Position numbers and translations under genes: made by a program | Shown: positions 9,629 through 19,386 of the stretch, piece after piece | Layout: every line of letters starts with the position of its first letter | Position numbering within the stretch: position 1 is the stretch's first letter | The notes under the pieces: model-generated | What the model was told of the DNA's origin: nothing | The model's input: the letters and a program-made list of their open reading frames with translations, nothing else | Database searches by the model: none | NCBI RefSeq assembly: GCF_034093315.1 | Contig: NZ_CP139300.1 | Coordinates: forward strand, 1,640,448-1,704,447 | Length of the DNA: 64,000 nt | Direction of reading: 5' to 3' | Origin: Prochlorococcus sp. MIT 1314 | GTDB taxonomy: Bacteria > Cyanobacteriota > Cyanobacteriia > PCC-6307 > Cyanobiaceae

Positions 9629-10426
9629 ATGCAAAATCAAGAAAATTGCTATGAAAATGTTTGGATCCTATCAGGAACTTCTGATGGACCTGTAATAGTA
9701 AAAAGGCTTGTTGAACTTGACTATTCAGTTTTTGCAAGTGTTTTAACTTTTAGAGCAGGTAAAGCTTATATTGAAAATCCAAAGTTACATATCATTACAG
9801 GTAAATTAAATAATAAAAAAGAAATAATTGATTTCATAAAAAAAAATAGAATAAAATTTGTCATAGATGCTACTCATCCCTTTGCTCTAATAATTTCTCA
9901 AAATCTTAATAATGCCTGTAAGGAAATTAATACACCTCTTTTAGTATTTGAGAGGAAATCTTTAATGAATAAAGCAAAAAATTTCAATTACATTGATAAC
10001 TTAAAGGACATAAATAAAGGAGATCTAGAAAATAAGAACATTCTTCTTGCAATAGGATCAAGATTTCTCGACGACACTGCTTATTACTATATGAATTGTA
10101 AAGCAAACGTTTTTACAAGAGTGCTTCCAACTTATGAAAGTATAACTAAAGCGTTTGGATCATGTATAAAAAATTCAAATATAGCGATACTGGAACCGAG
10201 TAAAAATGAGGAAGGTATTTTAGAAAAAAAACTTTGTGATTTTTGGGAGATAGACTATGTACTATGCAGGGATTCTGGAAGTTATGCTCAGAAAAACTGG
10301 GAAAGAATTATTTCTGGAAGTAAGATGAAGTTGTTTTTGGTTAAAAGGCCAAAATTAAAAAATGATTATTCTTATTCTTTCTATCAGTACGAGAATTTGA
10401 TAGATCACATAATTAGTAAATATTGA
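9629..10426 (+). CDS. cobK: Precorrin-6A reductase (CobK/CbiJ family)
   Basis: Reduces precorrin-6A in the corrin ring pathway to (pseudo)cobalamin. The 265-residue protein begins with a nucleotide-binding segment (VWILSGTSDGPVIVKRL) characteristic of CobK/CbiJ, contains the DATHPFA motif near residue 80, and has the family length. It is followed by cutA 13 bases after its stop, on the same strand. cobO elsewhere in the window belongs to the same pathway. Confidence 0.88.
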   Translation: MQNQENCYENVWILSGTSDGPVIVKRLVELDYSVFASVLTFRAGKAYIENPKLHIITGKLNNKKEIIDFIKKNRIKFVIDATHPFALIISQNLNNACKEINTPLLVFERKSLMNKAKNFNYIDNLKDINKGDLENKNILLAIGSRFLDDTAYYYMNCKANVFTRVLPTYESITKAFGSCIKNSNIAILEPSKNEEGILEKKLCDFWEIDYVLCRDSGSYAQKNWERIISGSKMKLFLVKRPKLKNDYSYSFYQYENLIDHIISKY

Positions 10427-10439
10427 AGCTTAATTGATT

Positions 10440-10745
10440 ATGGAAGTATTAATATTGATCACAACTGAATCAAGTAAAAGAAATGCTTGGCGACTGGCTA
10501 GGTTACTCATAAAAAATAAACTTGCAGTTTGTGTTTCTATGAAGCAAATTTTTTCAATTTATGAGTGGGATGATGATATTGAAGAAACTAAAGAGTTTGA
10601 GATCACAATAAAAAGTAAACCGGAATTTAAAGATGATTTAATTGATTTCTTACATAAAAATTCTACATATGATACTCCCCAAATTATCTACAAAAAATAC
10701 CATGCTGAGATGAAATATTATGATTGGTTGAATAAAACTATTTGA
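10440..10745 (+). CDS. cutA: CutA1 divalent ion tolerance protein
   Basis: A small trimeric CutA1 protein of about 101 residues. Features of the family are the N-terminal strand VLILITTESS, the central SIYEWDDDIEETKEFEI segment and the C-terminal TPQIIYKK segment. The frame is open from a TTG at 10434, but the ATG at 10440 gives the usual N-terminus. CutA1 is linked to metal tolerance, but its molecular role is unsettled. It sits just after cobK, 13 bases downstream. Confidence 0.88.
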   Translation: MEVLILITTESSKRNAWRLARLLIKNKLAVCVSMKQIFSIYEWDDDIEETKEFEITIKSKPEFKDDLIDFLHKNSTYDTPQIIYKKYHAEMKYYDWLNKTI

Positions 10746-10751
10746 TTAAAA

Positions 10752-11756
10752 TTATTTTATTAACTTTTTAAGATCAATATTGGATCTGGATCCTAATTGA
10801 GTAATGATTTGCCCAGCACAAATTGAACCTATCTCTCCGCATTTTTTGAGGGAATAATTATTTATTAATCCATGAATAAATCCTCCAGCATAAATATCTC
10901 CCGCTCCTGTAGTATCAATAACCTTCCCTTTCTTCATTGACTTAATTTCTTCGACATTATTTTTGTTAATTATTAGAGAACCATTACTACCTTGAGTTAT
11001 TACGACTAATTCACATAAGGAAGAGATCTCTACCTTACAGTTATCTAATTTATCCTTCTTAAACAGGCTTAACACCTCTGACTCATTACAAAAAACTATA
11101 TCTATATAGTTATCAATTAATTCCAAGAAACTCTCTCGATGTCTATCTACACAAAATGAATCAGATAATGAAAGGATTATTTTTGTATTAGAAAGTTTTG
11201 CAATTTGAGCAGCTTTAAGAAAAGCATTTTTAGCTAATTCGCTGTCCCATAGATAACCTTCTAAATACAAATATTTACTTTCCTTAAGTACATTGAAGTC
11301 AATGTCTTTTGGTTCAAACTCTATAGATGCTCCAAGGTATGTGCACATAGTTCTTTGAGCATCAGGTGTAATAAAAATAATTGAATGAGCTGTTGCAGCT
11401 CCTTCATTAATTGGCTGAGTATTAAATATAGTTTTGCTTTTTTTTATATCAGAAGAAAAGAAATTTCCAAATTCATCGTTTTTCACCCTTCCAATAAATT
11501 GCACCTTATTTCCTAATTCTGCTAAACATACAACGGTATTTGCTGAGGATCCACCTGATATTTGTTTGATTACTTCGCAATCCTTTAACAAACTCTGAGA
11601 TTGATGAGAATTAATGAGATTCATTGATCCTTTCTTTAAATTATTTACCTCAAGAAAACGATCTTCAATATTGACTATGATATCTACTATTGCGTTACCT
11701 AGACCAATGAGATCTACTACTTTATTTTGTTCAAAATGTCTAAAGGATTCCCTCAT
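10752..11756 (-). CDS. PfkB/ribokinase-family sugar or nucleoside kinase
   Basis: A 334-residue kinase with the N-terminal GGSSANT substrate-binding motif near residue 67 and the C-terminal DTTGAGDIYAGGF signature containing the catalytic Asp. The overall pattern, including the segment ending TYLGASIEF, is closest to the adenosine-kinase-like subgroup. It lies 13 bases downstream of purA, which fits a purine-salvage role, but the substrate cannot be fixed from sequence; fructokinase or ribokinase activity remains possible. Confidence 0.85.
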   Translation of the reverse strand: MRESFRHFEQNKVVDLIGLGNAIVDIIVNIEDRFLEVNNLKKGSMNLINSHQSQSLLKDCEVIKQISGGSSANTVVCLAELGNKVQFIGRVKNDEFGNFFSSDIKKSKTIFNTQPINEGAATAHSIIFITPDAQRTMCTYLGASIEFEPKDIDFNVLKESKYLYLEGYLWDSELAKNAFLKAAQIAKLSNTKIILSLSDSFCVDRHRESFLELIDNYIDIVFCNESEVLSLFKKDKLDNCKVEISSLCELVVITQGSNGSLIINKNNVEEIKSMKKGKVIDTTGAGDIYAGGFIHGLINNYSLKKCGEIGSICAGQIITQLGSRSNIDLKKLIK

Positions 11757-11769
11757 TTTGTTAGGTCAA

Positions 11770-13134
<1,365 letters not shown>

Positions 13135-13161
13135 TTACTTTTGAAAAGTAAATGAATTGTA

Positions 13162-13599
13162 TCAACTCTCTCTGAGAACCATTTTTTCGGCAAGAGAAAA
13201 TTCTTTGGTTAAACGCTCTTTTAGTTTATCTGGTAGAGGTCTACTTGCAAAGTTTTTGTAATGACCTGCCATAGCATTTAATGCTGTTTGCATGGTTGTA
13301 AATGATTGAGTTTTGTTCACCATTCCTCTATTTCTATATCTAGAAATATAGTCAGTTATAAGTGTAAGAGCTTCACTTCTTACCTCATCTTTATTAGGCG
13401 AATCTTTTGCGGTGTCAACAGCTGTCTGTAATGTTTTAACAACTGAAATTGTATCTTTTGTATAGTCACCTGTCATAGAGGTTTTTGCAGCTATGGAAGG
13501 GGAATTAAATAATGTAAAAACAACAATCAAGGAAAGTGAAAAAGAGATAGCTTTGATGAGATTTTTAAAAATTAATTCTGATGTCCATTTCAATAACAT
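13162..13599 (-). CDS. psb27: Photosystem II assembly factor Psb27
   Basis: Psb27 binds the lumenal face of CP43 during photosystem II assembly and repair. The 145-residue precursor has a hydrophobic N-terminal signal (about 14-31) ending SIAAKT and a four-helix Psb27 domain (YTKDTISVVKTLQTAV, RSEALTLITDYISRYR, SFTTMQTALNAMAGHY). In many cyanobacteria Psb27 is a lipoprotein with a lipobox cysteine; this protein has no cysteine at all, so it must be anchored or released differently. It lies 23 bases downstream of proS on the same strand. Confidence 0.9.
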   Translation of the reverse strand: MLLKWTSELIFKNLIKAISFSLSLIVVFTLFNSPSIAAKTSMTGDYTKDTISVVKTLQTAVDTAKDSPNKDEVRSEALTLITDYISRYRNRGMVNKTQSFTTMQTALNAMAGHYKNFASRPLPDKLKERLTKEFSLAEKMVLRES

Positions 13600-13622
13600 A
13601 ACCTAGCTCCCAAAAATTAACT

Positions 13623-15425
13623 TTAAGATTTTTTATTGTACATTATTTCTGATTCGGAAATAAATGTTTTCAACAATTTATCGACATTAATTTTTAATTT
13701 AGTATTATTTCTCCTGCATATGAGCTCTACTTCTTTGTTAATAGAATCTCTACCTATAATTATCTGAAAAGGAATTCCAATTAATTCTGCATCTTTAAAC
13801 TTTACACCCGCTCTATCCTCCCTATCATCAAGAAGTACGTCGATTTTATTAATTATAAAATTGTTATATATTTGCTCAGTAAGTTCTTTTTGAATCTGAT
13901 CCTTTGAATTTGTTGGAATAATAATAACTTCAAAAGGAGAAATCTGGATTGGCCAACAAATTCCCTTTTGATCATGATTCTGTTCAATAGCAGCTTGGGC
14001 TATTCTTGTTACCCCAATTCCATAACAACCCATCCATAAATTTTTCAACTGACCATCTTTATCAGAAAACTTAGCATTTAATTTTTCACTATATTTTTGA
14101 CCTAGTTGGAAAATATGTCCAATTTCTATACCTTTTTTTTCTTTAAGTTTCTCATTACTATCATTATTTATTTTATCTCCTTTTTTAGCATTTCTGATGT
14201 CTTCAATTAAATAATCTTTTGAAGCAAAAGAAAATTCCTGAAAAACCCTGTGGAAATTAACTTTATTCCCACCACTTATAAACTTTGAGAGATTACTTGC
14301 AGAATGATCAATTATTCTAGTCCATTTTTTATTCCAATTAGAACTCTCTTGAATAGTTTTATTATCTAAGTCTGGCCCGATAAAACCTAAAGGTAAATCA
14401 ACTAGGTTTTTTTCGATTATGTTTTTGTCTTCAATTTTTTTCAGATTAAGGAGGTTGGAACTATGCAGTTTATTTATTAAGTTAAAAAGCTTTACTTCAT
14501 TAATATGTTGATCGCCTCTTATGCATGCAAGAATTGGAACCTCGACTTTACTTTCGAACTTTGCAAGGAAAACCACTACTTTAATAATCTGACTAGGGTC
14601 TAAATTATTATTCTTACAAACTTCAAGGATTGTTTTTTGTTGAGGTGTTTCTATCCACCCGGAAACATTATCTCTTATGGGTATAGGTTGAGAGGGTATA
14701 GAAACAGCTTTTTCAATATTTGCAGCGTAAGAACCGCTTTGAGTAAACAATATGGAATCTTCCCCAGCATCTGCAGTGACCATAAATTCTTTGGATGAAG
14801 CACCTCCAATAGCTCCACTATCTGCTTCAACCCCTACTGTCTGTAGTCCACACGATTTAAAAATTTTTTCATAAGCATTATCCATCTTTTCATAAAATGA
14901 GGCTAAATCGTTCTCTGAAGAATGGAACGAATAACCATCTTTCATTATAAATTCTCTGCTTCTCATTAATCCGAACCTTGGCCTTATTTCATCTCTAAAT
15001 TTTGTCTGAATTTGGTAAAAACATTGAGGTAATTGCTTATAGGAGCTAATGATTTCTGATGCAAGACTTGTGATAACTTCTTCGTGAGTTGGAGCTAAAC
15101 CAAATTCTTTACCTTGTCTATCTTTGAGATTAAACATTATTCCTTCTCCTACAGTATATCCTTCCCACCTTTCACTTTTTTTCCATAAATCTGCTGGATG
15201 AAGTTGGGGTAAGAGTAATTTACTACAACCAATACAATTAAGTTCCTTCTCTATTATTGAGGATATCTTTTCAATAACTCTAAGCATTATTGGCATGTAT
15301 GCATAAATGCCACTGTTAACTCTGCGAATGTAACCAGCTTTTAAAAGTAATTGATGTGAAATGATCTCAGCTTCAGAAGGTGTGTCACGAAGTGTCCCCA
15401 GAGGAAATGAGGTAGTCACGCGCAT
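13623..15425 (-). CDS. proS: Prolyl-tRNA synthetase (bacterial type)
   Basis: Charges tRNA-Pro. The 600-residue protein is the bacterial type: class II core with NSGIYAYMP near 37-45, the GLAPTHEEV and FRDEIRPRFGLMRSREF motifs, an inserted editing-type domain in the middle (about 220-400), then the end of the catalytic core (GCYGIGVTR) and the C-terminal anticodon-binding domain. It heads the minus-strand run with psb27 23 bases downstream. Confidence 0.97.
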   Translation of the reverse strand: MRVTTSFPLGTLRDTPSEAEIISHQLLLKAGYIRRVNSGIYAYMPIMLRVIEKISSIIEKELNCIGCSKLLLPQLHPADLWKKSERWEGYTVGEGIMFNLKDRQGKEFGLAPTHEEVITSLASEIISSYKQLPQCFYQIQTKFRDEIRPRFGLMRSREFIMKDGYSFHSSENDLASFYEKMDNAYEKIFKSCGLQTVGVEADSGAIGGASSKEFMVTADAGEDSILFTQSGSYAANIEKAVSIPSQPIPIRDNVSGWIETPQQKTILEVCKNNNLDPSQIIKVVVFLAKFESKVEVPILACIRGDQHINEVKLFNLINKLHSSNLLNLKKIEDKNIIEKNLVDLPLGFIGPDLDNKTIQESSNWNKKWTRIIDHSASNLSKFISGGNKVNFHRVFQEFSFASKDYLIEDIRNAKKGDKINNDSNEKLKEKKGIEIGHIFQLGQKYSEKLNAKFSDKDGQLKNLWMGCYGIGVTRIAQAAIEQNHDQKGICWPIQISPFEVIIIPTNSKDQIQKELTEQIYNNFIINKIDVLLDDREDRAGVKFKDAELIGIPFQIIIGRDSINKEVELICRRNNTKLKINVDKLLKTFISESEIMYNKKS

Positions 15426-15598
15426 ACAAAAAATACTTAATAATTACTAATTTTATCAATTAAGATGAAAAAAAAATCAAAAGTGTCTTGAGTCCCTCAA
15501 CGCAACTAGTATAGATATATTCTTTCTGCTAATTTCTTCAGTAATGAAGTTTAAACTTTTCACAAAGTTCAATCTTTCTAAAACATTTTCTTAAGGTT

Positions 15599-15967
15599 AT
15601 GGAAAATATAGATTCCAATATTTCTAGCGAAGAGGAATTGGTAGGTATTGATGAAGTTCAGAAATTTCTGAATCGATCAAGAGCTTCTGTTTATAGGTAT
15701 ACAAATACTGATTTAAGAAATCTAAACCCTAGCTTTAATCCAAGAAAATTAAACCCGGAATTTAGAACTGATCAAAAAGATCCCTTAAAATTCCATCCTA
15801 ATGAAGTAGCAAGATTTGCAAAAGATATTTTAAGAATCAAGGAGGTTACTGTAGAAGTATTTAATACACCTTCCTCAGCCGCTCAAAACATACTGTTACA
15901 AGTATTAGACGAATTAAAATCAATTAGGTCTTTACTAGAAAAGAATAATTTAAAAGATACTAAATAA
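15599..15967 (+). CDS. Small protein with putative helix-turn-helix N-terminus
   Basis: A 122-residue soluble protein. Residues 15-37 (GIDEVQKFLNRSRASVYRYT) look like a winged or MerR/excisionase-type helix-turn-helix, in which the SRASVYRY segment would be the recognition helix. The middle is basic and Asn/Pro-rich, and the C-terminal 35 residues are predicted helical (LQVLDELKSIRSLLEKN). A DNA-binding role is inferred from this only. It stands alone between the divergent proS and a small membrane protein gene, with 173 bases upstream. Confidence 0.6.
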   Translation: MENIDSNISSEEELVGIDEVQKFLNRSRASVYRYTNTDLRNLNPSFNPRKLNPEFRTDQKDPLKFHPNEVARFAKDILRIKEVTVEVFNTPSSAAQNILLQVLDELKSIRSLLEKNNLKDTK

Positions 15968-16044
15968 TGTTTTGATTTATTGACATTTAGAATGTAGGAT
16001 AATGATGTTCAGTTATCTCCTTTACATTTACCAAGTAATAGTTC

Positions 16045-16299
16045 TTGAGTTATACGAAACCAAAGCACTTAAATAAAAGTAAACTAAGCGATGAATCTTC
16101 TCTTAGTTCTGCTTTAAGTGATTTTGATAGAGATGATGATGACCCCTTAAGTATAAGGAGTTTATCAATGACATCTTTAGGTATTATTTTTGCCTTTCTG
16201 ACATTTATATTACCTTCAATCAGCATTTTAATTGGAAGACCTTTTTCTCAAGGAAATGAGGTAATTATTAATCACGATCTTAAAAAAGATGGATATTAG
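16045..16299 (+). CDS. Small single-pass membrane protein, unknown function
   Basis: An 84-residue protein with a polar, acidic N-terminal half (DFDRDDDDP near 27-35) and one hydrophobic segment at about 47-66 (SLGIIFAFLTFILPSISILI). The only start giving the full frame is a TTG at 16045. Its end overlaps the start of the second pyrophosphatase gene by 11 bases, implying cotranscription and perhaps translational coupling. I do not recognise the family. Confidence 0.6.
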   Translation: MSYTKPKHLNKSKLSDESSLSSALSDFDRDDDDPLSIRSLSMTSLGIIFAFLTFILPSISILIGRPFSQGNEVIINHDLKKDGY

Positions 16300-16843
16300 T
16301 TCGATACCTCCATCTCCAATGAAGGGAATAGTAAATATAGTTGTTGAAATACCTGCAGGTAGTAGGAATAAATATGAATATTGTTCTGAAGCAGGAATAA
16401 TGGCATTAGATAGAGTATTGCATTCTTCAGTAAGGTACCCTTTTGATTATGGTTTCATTCCAAATACTCTTGCGGATGATGGCGCTCCACTTGATGCGAT
16501 GGTGATAATGGATGAACCTACTTTTGCTGGTTGTCTAATAAAAGCTAGACCTATTGGAGTTTTGGACATGCATGACTGTGGTGCTTATGACGGAAAACTT
16601 TTATGTGTTCCAATGGCAAATCCTAGACAGGCAAATATAGTAAGTATTAATCAAATAGCTCCCAATCAGTTGGAGGATGTTGCTGAATTTTTTAGAACTA
16701 GTAAAGGACTTGATGGAAGAACAGTTCAAATTGATGGTTGGAGGGATTTTGATGTAGTTGAAAATTTATTGAAAAATTGTACACCCCTAAAAAAGAAACA
16801 CTTTAAAGTGCTTAAGAAATCAACACTTGGTAAAGTAAATTGA
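16289..16843 (+). CDS. Divergent family I pyrophosphatase, probably catalytically impaired
   Basis: A 184-residue family I soluble pyrophosphatase homologue of the cyanobacterial/plastid type. E20, K28, E30, R42, Y50, Y54, D64, D69, D96, D101 and K103 are in place, but the middle metal ligand of the DxDxxD motif is Ala66 (motif DGAPLD), and the Tyr before the conserved Lys139 is Ser138. The first paralogue at 965 has both residues. Loss of the middle Asp would be expected to weaken or abolish PPi hydrolysis. It is translationally packed between a membrane-protein gene (11-base overlap) and an ArsC/Spx-like gene (4-base overlap). Confidence 0.88.
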   Translation: MDISSIPPSPMKGIVNIVVEIPAGSRNKYEYCSEAGIMALDRVLHSSVRYPFDYGFIPNTLADDGAPLDAMVIMDEPTFAGCLIKARPIGVLDMHDCGAYDGKLLCVPMANPRQANIVSINQIAPNQLEDVAEFFRTSKGLDGRTVQIDGWRDFDVVENLLKNCTPLKKKHFKVLKKSTLGKVN

Positions 16844-17196
16844 AAGAAATAATTTTATATGGTTATTTAAAATGCTCTACTTGCCGAAAAGCGTCAAATT
16901 GGCTATCTAAAGAAGGTCTCGAATACCAATTAATCGATATTGTAAAAGAACCTCCATTATTTAAGTATTTAAATTTAGCTTTAGAACAATATTCAGGAGA
17001 TAAAAAAAAGATTTTCAATACGAGAGGCAAAGCCTATAAATTAATTAATACTGATATTTATTGTTTATCAAGGGACGAAACTATTCAACTTCTTTTAAGT
17101 GATGGCAAATTAATAAAAAGACCATTTTTGGTTTATGAAGAAAAAAAAGTAATATTAGGATTTAACGAAATTGAATATGCCAAACAATTTATCTAA
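16840..17196 (+). CDS. ArsC/Spx-family thioredoxin-fold protein
   Basis: A 118-residue protein of the ArsC/YffB/Spx type: a thioredoxin-like fold with Cys12-x-x-Cys15 (CSTC) in the first loop and a C-terminal IKRPFLVYEEKKVILGF segment with the conserved Arg-Pro. It could be a glutaredoxin-dependent reductase or a redox-sensing Spx-like regulator; arsenate reduction is not proven. The TTG start overlaps the TGA stop of the upstream pyrophosphatase-like gene by 4 bases, so expression is probably coupled. Confidence 0.8.
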   Translation: MKEIILYGYLKCSTCRKASNWLSKEGLEYQLIDIVKEPPLFKYLNLALEQYSGDKKKIFNTRGKAYKLINTDIYCLSRDETIQLLLSDGKLIKRPFLVYEEKKVILGFNEIEYAKQFI

Positions 17197-17225
17197 GGTT
17201 AAAAAATTAAGATTTTAATAAATTT

Positions 17226-17879
17226 ATGCCAAATTCTGTTAAAAATTTTTTAAAAGAATGGGGTCTACTAATTCTCTTGACTTTTTTTGTTTCTTCCTGT
17301 AGATCATTTTTTGCAGAACCGCGTTATATACCCTCAGGTTCTATGCTCCCAGAATTACAAATAAACGACAGGTTGATCATTGAGAAATTCTCTCTGAGGA
17401 ACTCTCTACCAAAAAGAGGAGATATTGTGGTTTTTAAATCTCCTTACTCATTTGATGAAAAACTAGTTTCATCGAGATCTAAGCCGTTACCAAAAAAAAG
17501 ATATTGTTTTTTTATGAGTTTTCCCCCAATGTCTCTTATTCCTGGATTGAGGGATCAAGCTTGCGATGCTTATATTAAGAGAGTAGTGGCACTCCCTGGA
17601 GAAATTGTGAGTGTAAATACTAAAGGAGAAGTAATTATAAATAATAAATTAATTCCTGAACCTTATTTATCTTATAAGTGCTCATTATCCTTTTTAAATA
17701 ATTGTGGTGCATTTGAAAATTTAAGGGTTCCAAAAGATCATTTTTTAGTTTTAGGGGATAACAGGTCAAATAGTTGGGATGGAAGATATTGGCCTGGAAG
17801 TAAATTTATGCATAAAAAGGAGATCATTGGAAGAGCTTATTTAAGATTTTGGCCTCTTAATAAGGTTGGCTTATTTTGA
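17226..17879 (+). CDS. lepB: Signal peptidase I
   Basis: Membrane-anchored serine protease that removes signal peptides from exported and thylakoid-targeted proteins. The 217-residue protein has one N-terminal membrane segment (about 10-25), the PSGSM motif with nucleophile Ser39, the general-base region YIKRVVALPGE with Lys118, and the GDNRSNSWDGR motif. Length and single anchor are normal for cyanobacterial type I signal peptidases. It follows the ArsC-like gene by 29 bases. Confidence 0.95.
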   Translation: MPNSVKNFLKEWGLLILLTFFVSSCRSFFAEPRYIPSGSMLPELQINDRLIIEKFSLRNSLPKRGDIVVFKSPYSFDEKLVSSRSKPLPKKRYCFFMSFPPMSLIPGLRDQACDAYIKRVVALPGEIVSVNTKGEVIINNKLIPEPYLSYKCSLSFLNNCGAFENLRVPKDHFLVLGDNRSNSWDGRYWPGSKFMHKKEIIGRAYLRFWPLNKVGLF

Positions 17880-17921
17880 AAATAAAGACTTACTTCTGAT
17901 TTTGACTAAACGAAAATATTT

Positions 17922-17939
17922 GCTTTAAAAAGCTTTTTA
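17922..17939. terminator. Possible short bidirectional terminator
   Basis: In the 61-base gap between the convergent lepB and histidine phosphatase genes, GCTTT-AA-AAAGC (17922-17933) is followed by a T run, and TAAAAAG/CTTTTTA (17926-17939) is a perfect palindrome. The stem is AT-rich and short, so termination strength is doubtful. Confidence 0.3.
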
Positions 17940-17940
17940 T

Positions 17941-19269
17941 TTAAAGAGCTCCGGAAGCAGTTGAATCAATTATCCCTCCCAGATGTGTTGTGATGTTAAG
18001 AGTACTAATAACAGGGCTTTTACTGGGATCATTAAAGAGGTCAATTACAGTTATGCCACCATTACCTTGCTTTATCATCCAAATATTGGAATAGTTAATG
18101 CCAAGGATATTGCAAATGAGAGTTTTATTTACTGCATCATGAGCGACTAGAAGGGTTAGATCAGTATCTTTTTGAGATAAACAAATTTTATTAAAAGCAT
18201 CTATGGACCTTTTTGATACATCTTTAATAGATTCACCTTCCGGCATTATTACTTCTTCAGGTTTATCATGCCAAGTTTTTAGTAAATTAGGCCACTTTTC
18301 TCTAATTTCTGCTTCTAGTTTACCCTCCCATAATCCGTGGCTAATTTCTACAAGTGAATCTATTTTTTCTATTTTTAAATCTTTGTTATTCTGAAGAATT
18401 ATTTGTGCTGTCTCATAAGGCCTATGCATTGAACTTGAAAATGCCTTATTGAAAGAAATATTTCTCAAATATTCAAAAGTCTTTCTAGCTTGATCTTTAC
18501 CATTTTCATTTAAGGGGATGTCAATTTGGCCTTGGAATCTCCCTTCTTTGTTCCAGTTTGTTTCACCATGCCTTATTAGAAATATTCTTGAATCTCCAAT
18601 TTGGCTAGGAACATTTTTATCAAGGTGAGACGTTTGATTTAAGCATTCAATTTGTGTCTTAAAGGAGTTTTTATGGCTTGAAATATTCAGAATTGAGAAA
18701 GAAGCGTTTTCTAATCTTATTTTTCTAAAACCTTGTTTAGGCTTTCCTAATAACAAAAGGATTAAACATCTAAGAATCGCATTATGTCCGACTAACAAAA
18801 TATTTACATCATCTTTGTCTAGATAAATTTTCAAAATATCTTCTATAAAATTATTTGCTTGATCAAATAACTCTTGAATTGGTTTATAAGTTTTATTATC
18901 ACTTCTTTTTAAAATTAGATTTTCTGGATCATTTTTCCATATAGGGTAAATTTCCGGAAATTTATTTTTAATTTCATCAATTTTTAGGCCTGACCATTCA
19001 CTAAGGTCTACCTCCAATAAATTCTTATCAAAAATAATTTCTTGTTCTTTATTGAAACTATTTTTAATCGTTTTTGCAGTTTCTGCTGCTCTCACAAGAG
19101 GGGATGAATAGATTCTATCGAAGTTGATTTTTGATAATGCCTTTCCTGCCTTTAGAGCTTGATCGTATCCTTCATCAGTTAATAACGAATCATCTGTCCT
19201 GCCTTGAATTAATCCTTTTGCATTAAAACTGCTTAATCCATGCCTAACTAAAACTAATCTTATAGTCAT
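17941..19269 (-). CDS. Tandem-domain histidine phosphatase (phosphoglycerate mutase-like)
   Basis: A 442-residue protein made of two histidine phosphatase domains. The first (about 1-200) has VRHGLSSFN with RHG at 9-11 and a late GHN at 161-163; the second (about 226-420) has IRHGETNWN with RHG at 233-235 and a late AHD. Both therefore keep the catalytic His motifs. Such double-domain proteins are common in cyanobacteria, annotated variously as phosphoglycerate mutase, alpha-ribazole phosphatase or sugar-phosphate phosphatase; the substrate is uncertain. It converges on lepB. Confidence 0.85.
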   Translation of the reverse strand: MTIRLVLVRHGLSSFNAKGLIQGRTDDSLLTDEGYDQALKAGKALSKINFDRIYSSPLVRAAETAKTIKNSFNKEQEIIFDKNLLEVDLSEWSGLKIDEIKNKFPEIYPIWKNDPENLILKRSDNKTYKPIQELFDQANNFIEDILKIYLDKDDVNILLVGHNAILRCLILLLLGKPKQGFRKIRLENASFSILNISSHKNSFKTQIECLNQTSHLDKNVPSQIGDSRIFLIRHGETNWNKEGRFQGQIDIPLNENGKDQARKTFEYLRNISFNKAFSSSMHRPYETAQIILQNNKDLKIEKIDSLVEISHGLWEGKLEAEIREKWPNLLKTWHDKPEEVIMPEGESIKDVSKRSIDAFNKICLSQKDTDLTLLVAHDAVNKTLICNILGINYSNIWMIKQGNGGITVIDLFNDPSKSPVISTLNITTHLGGIIDSTASGAL

Positions 19270-19386
19270 TAATATAAATTTTAGAAAGATAATAATTTAA
19301 TCATCTCATGGCGTGATAAAAATAGGTATATCAATATTAGAAATTTCAATGATAACTAAATATAGTTTTGAACTTTATAATATATT

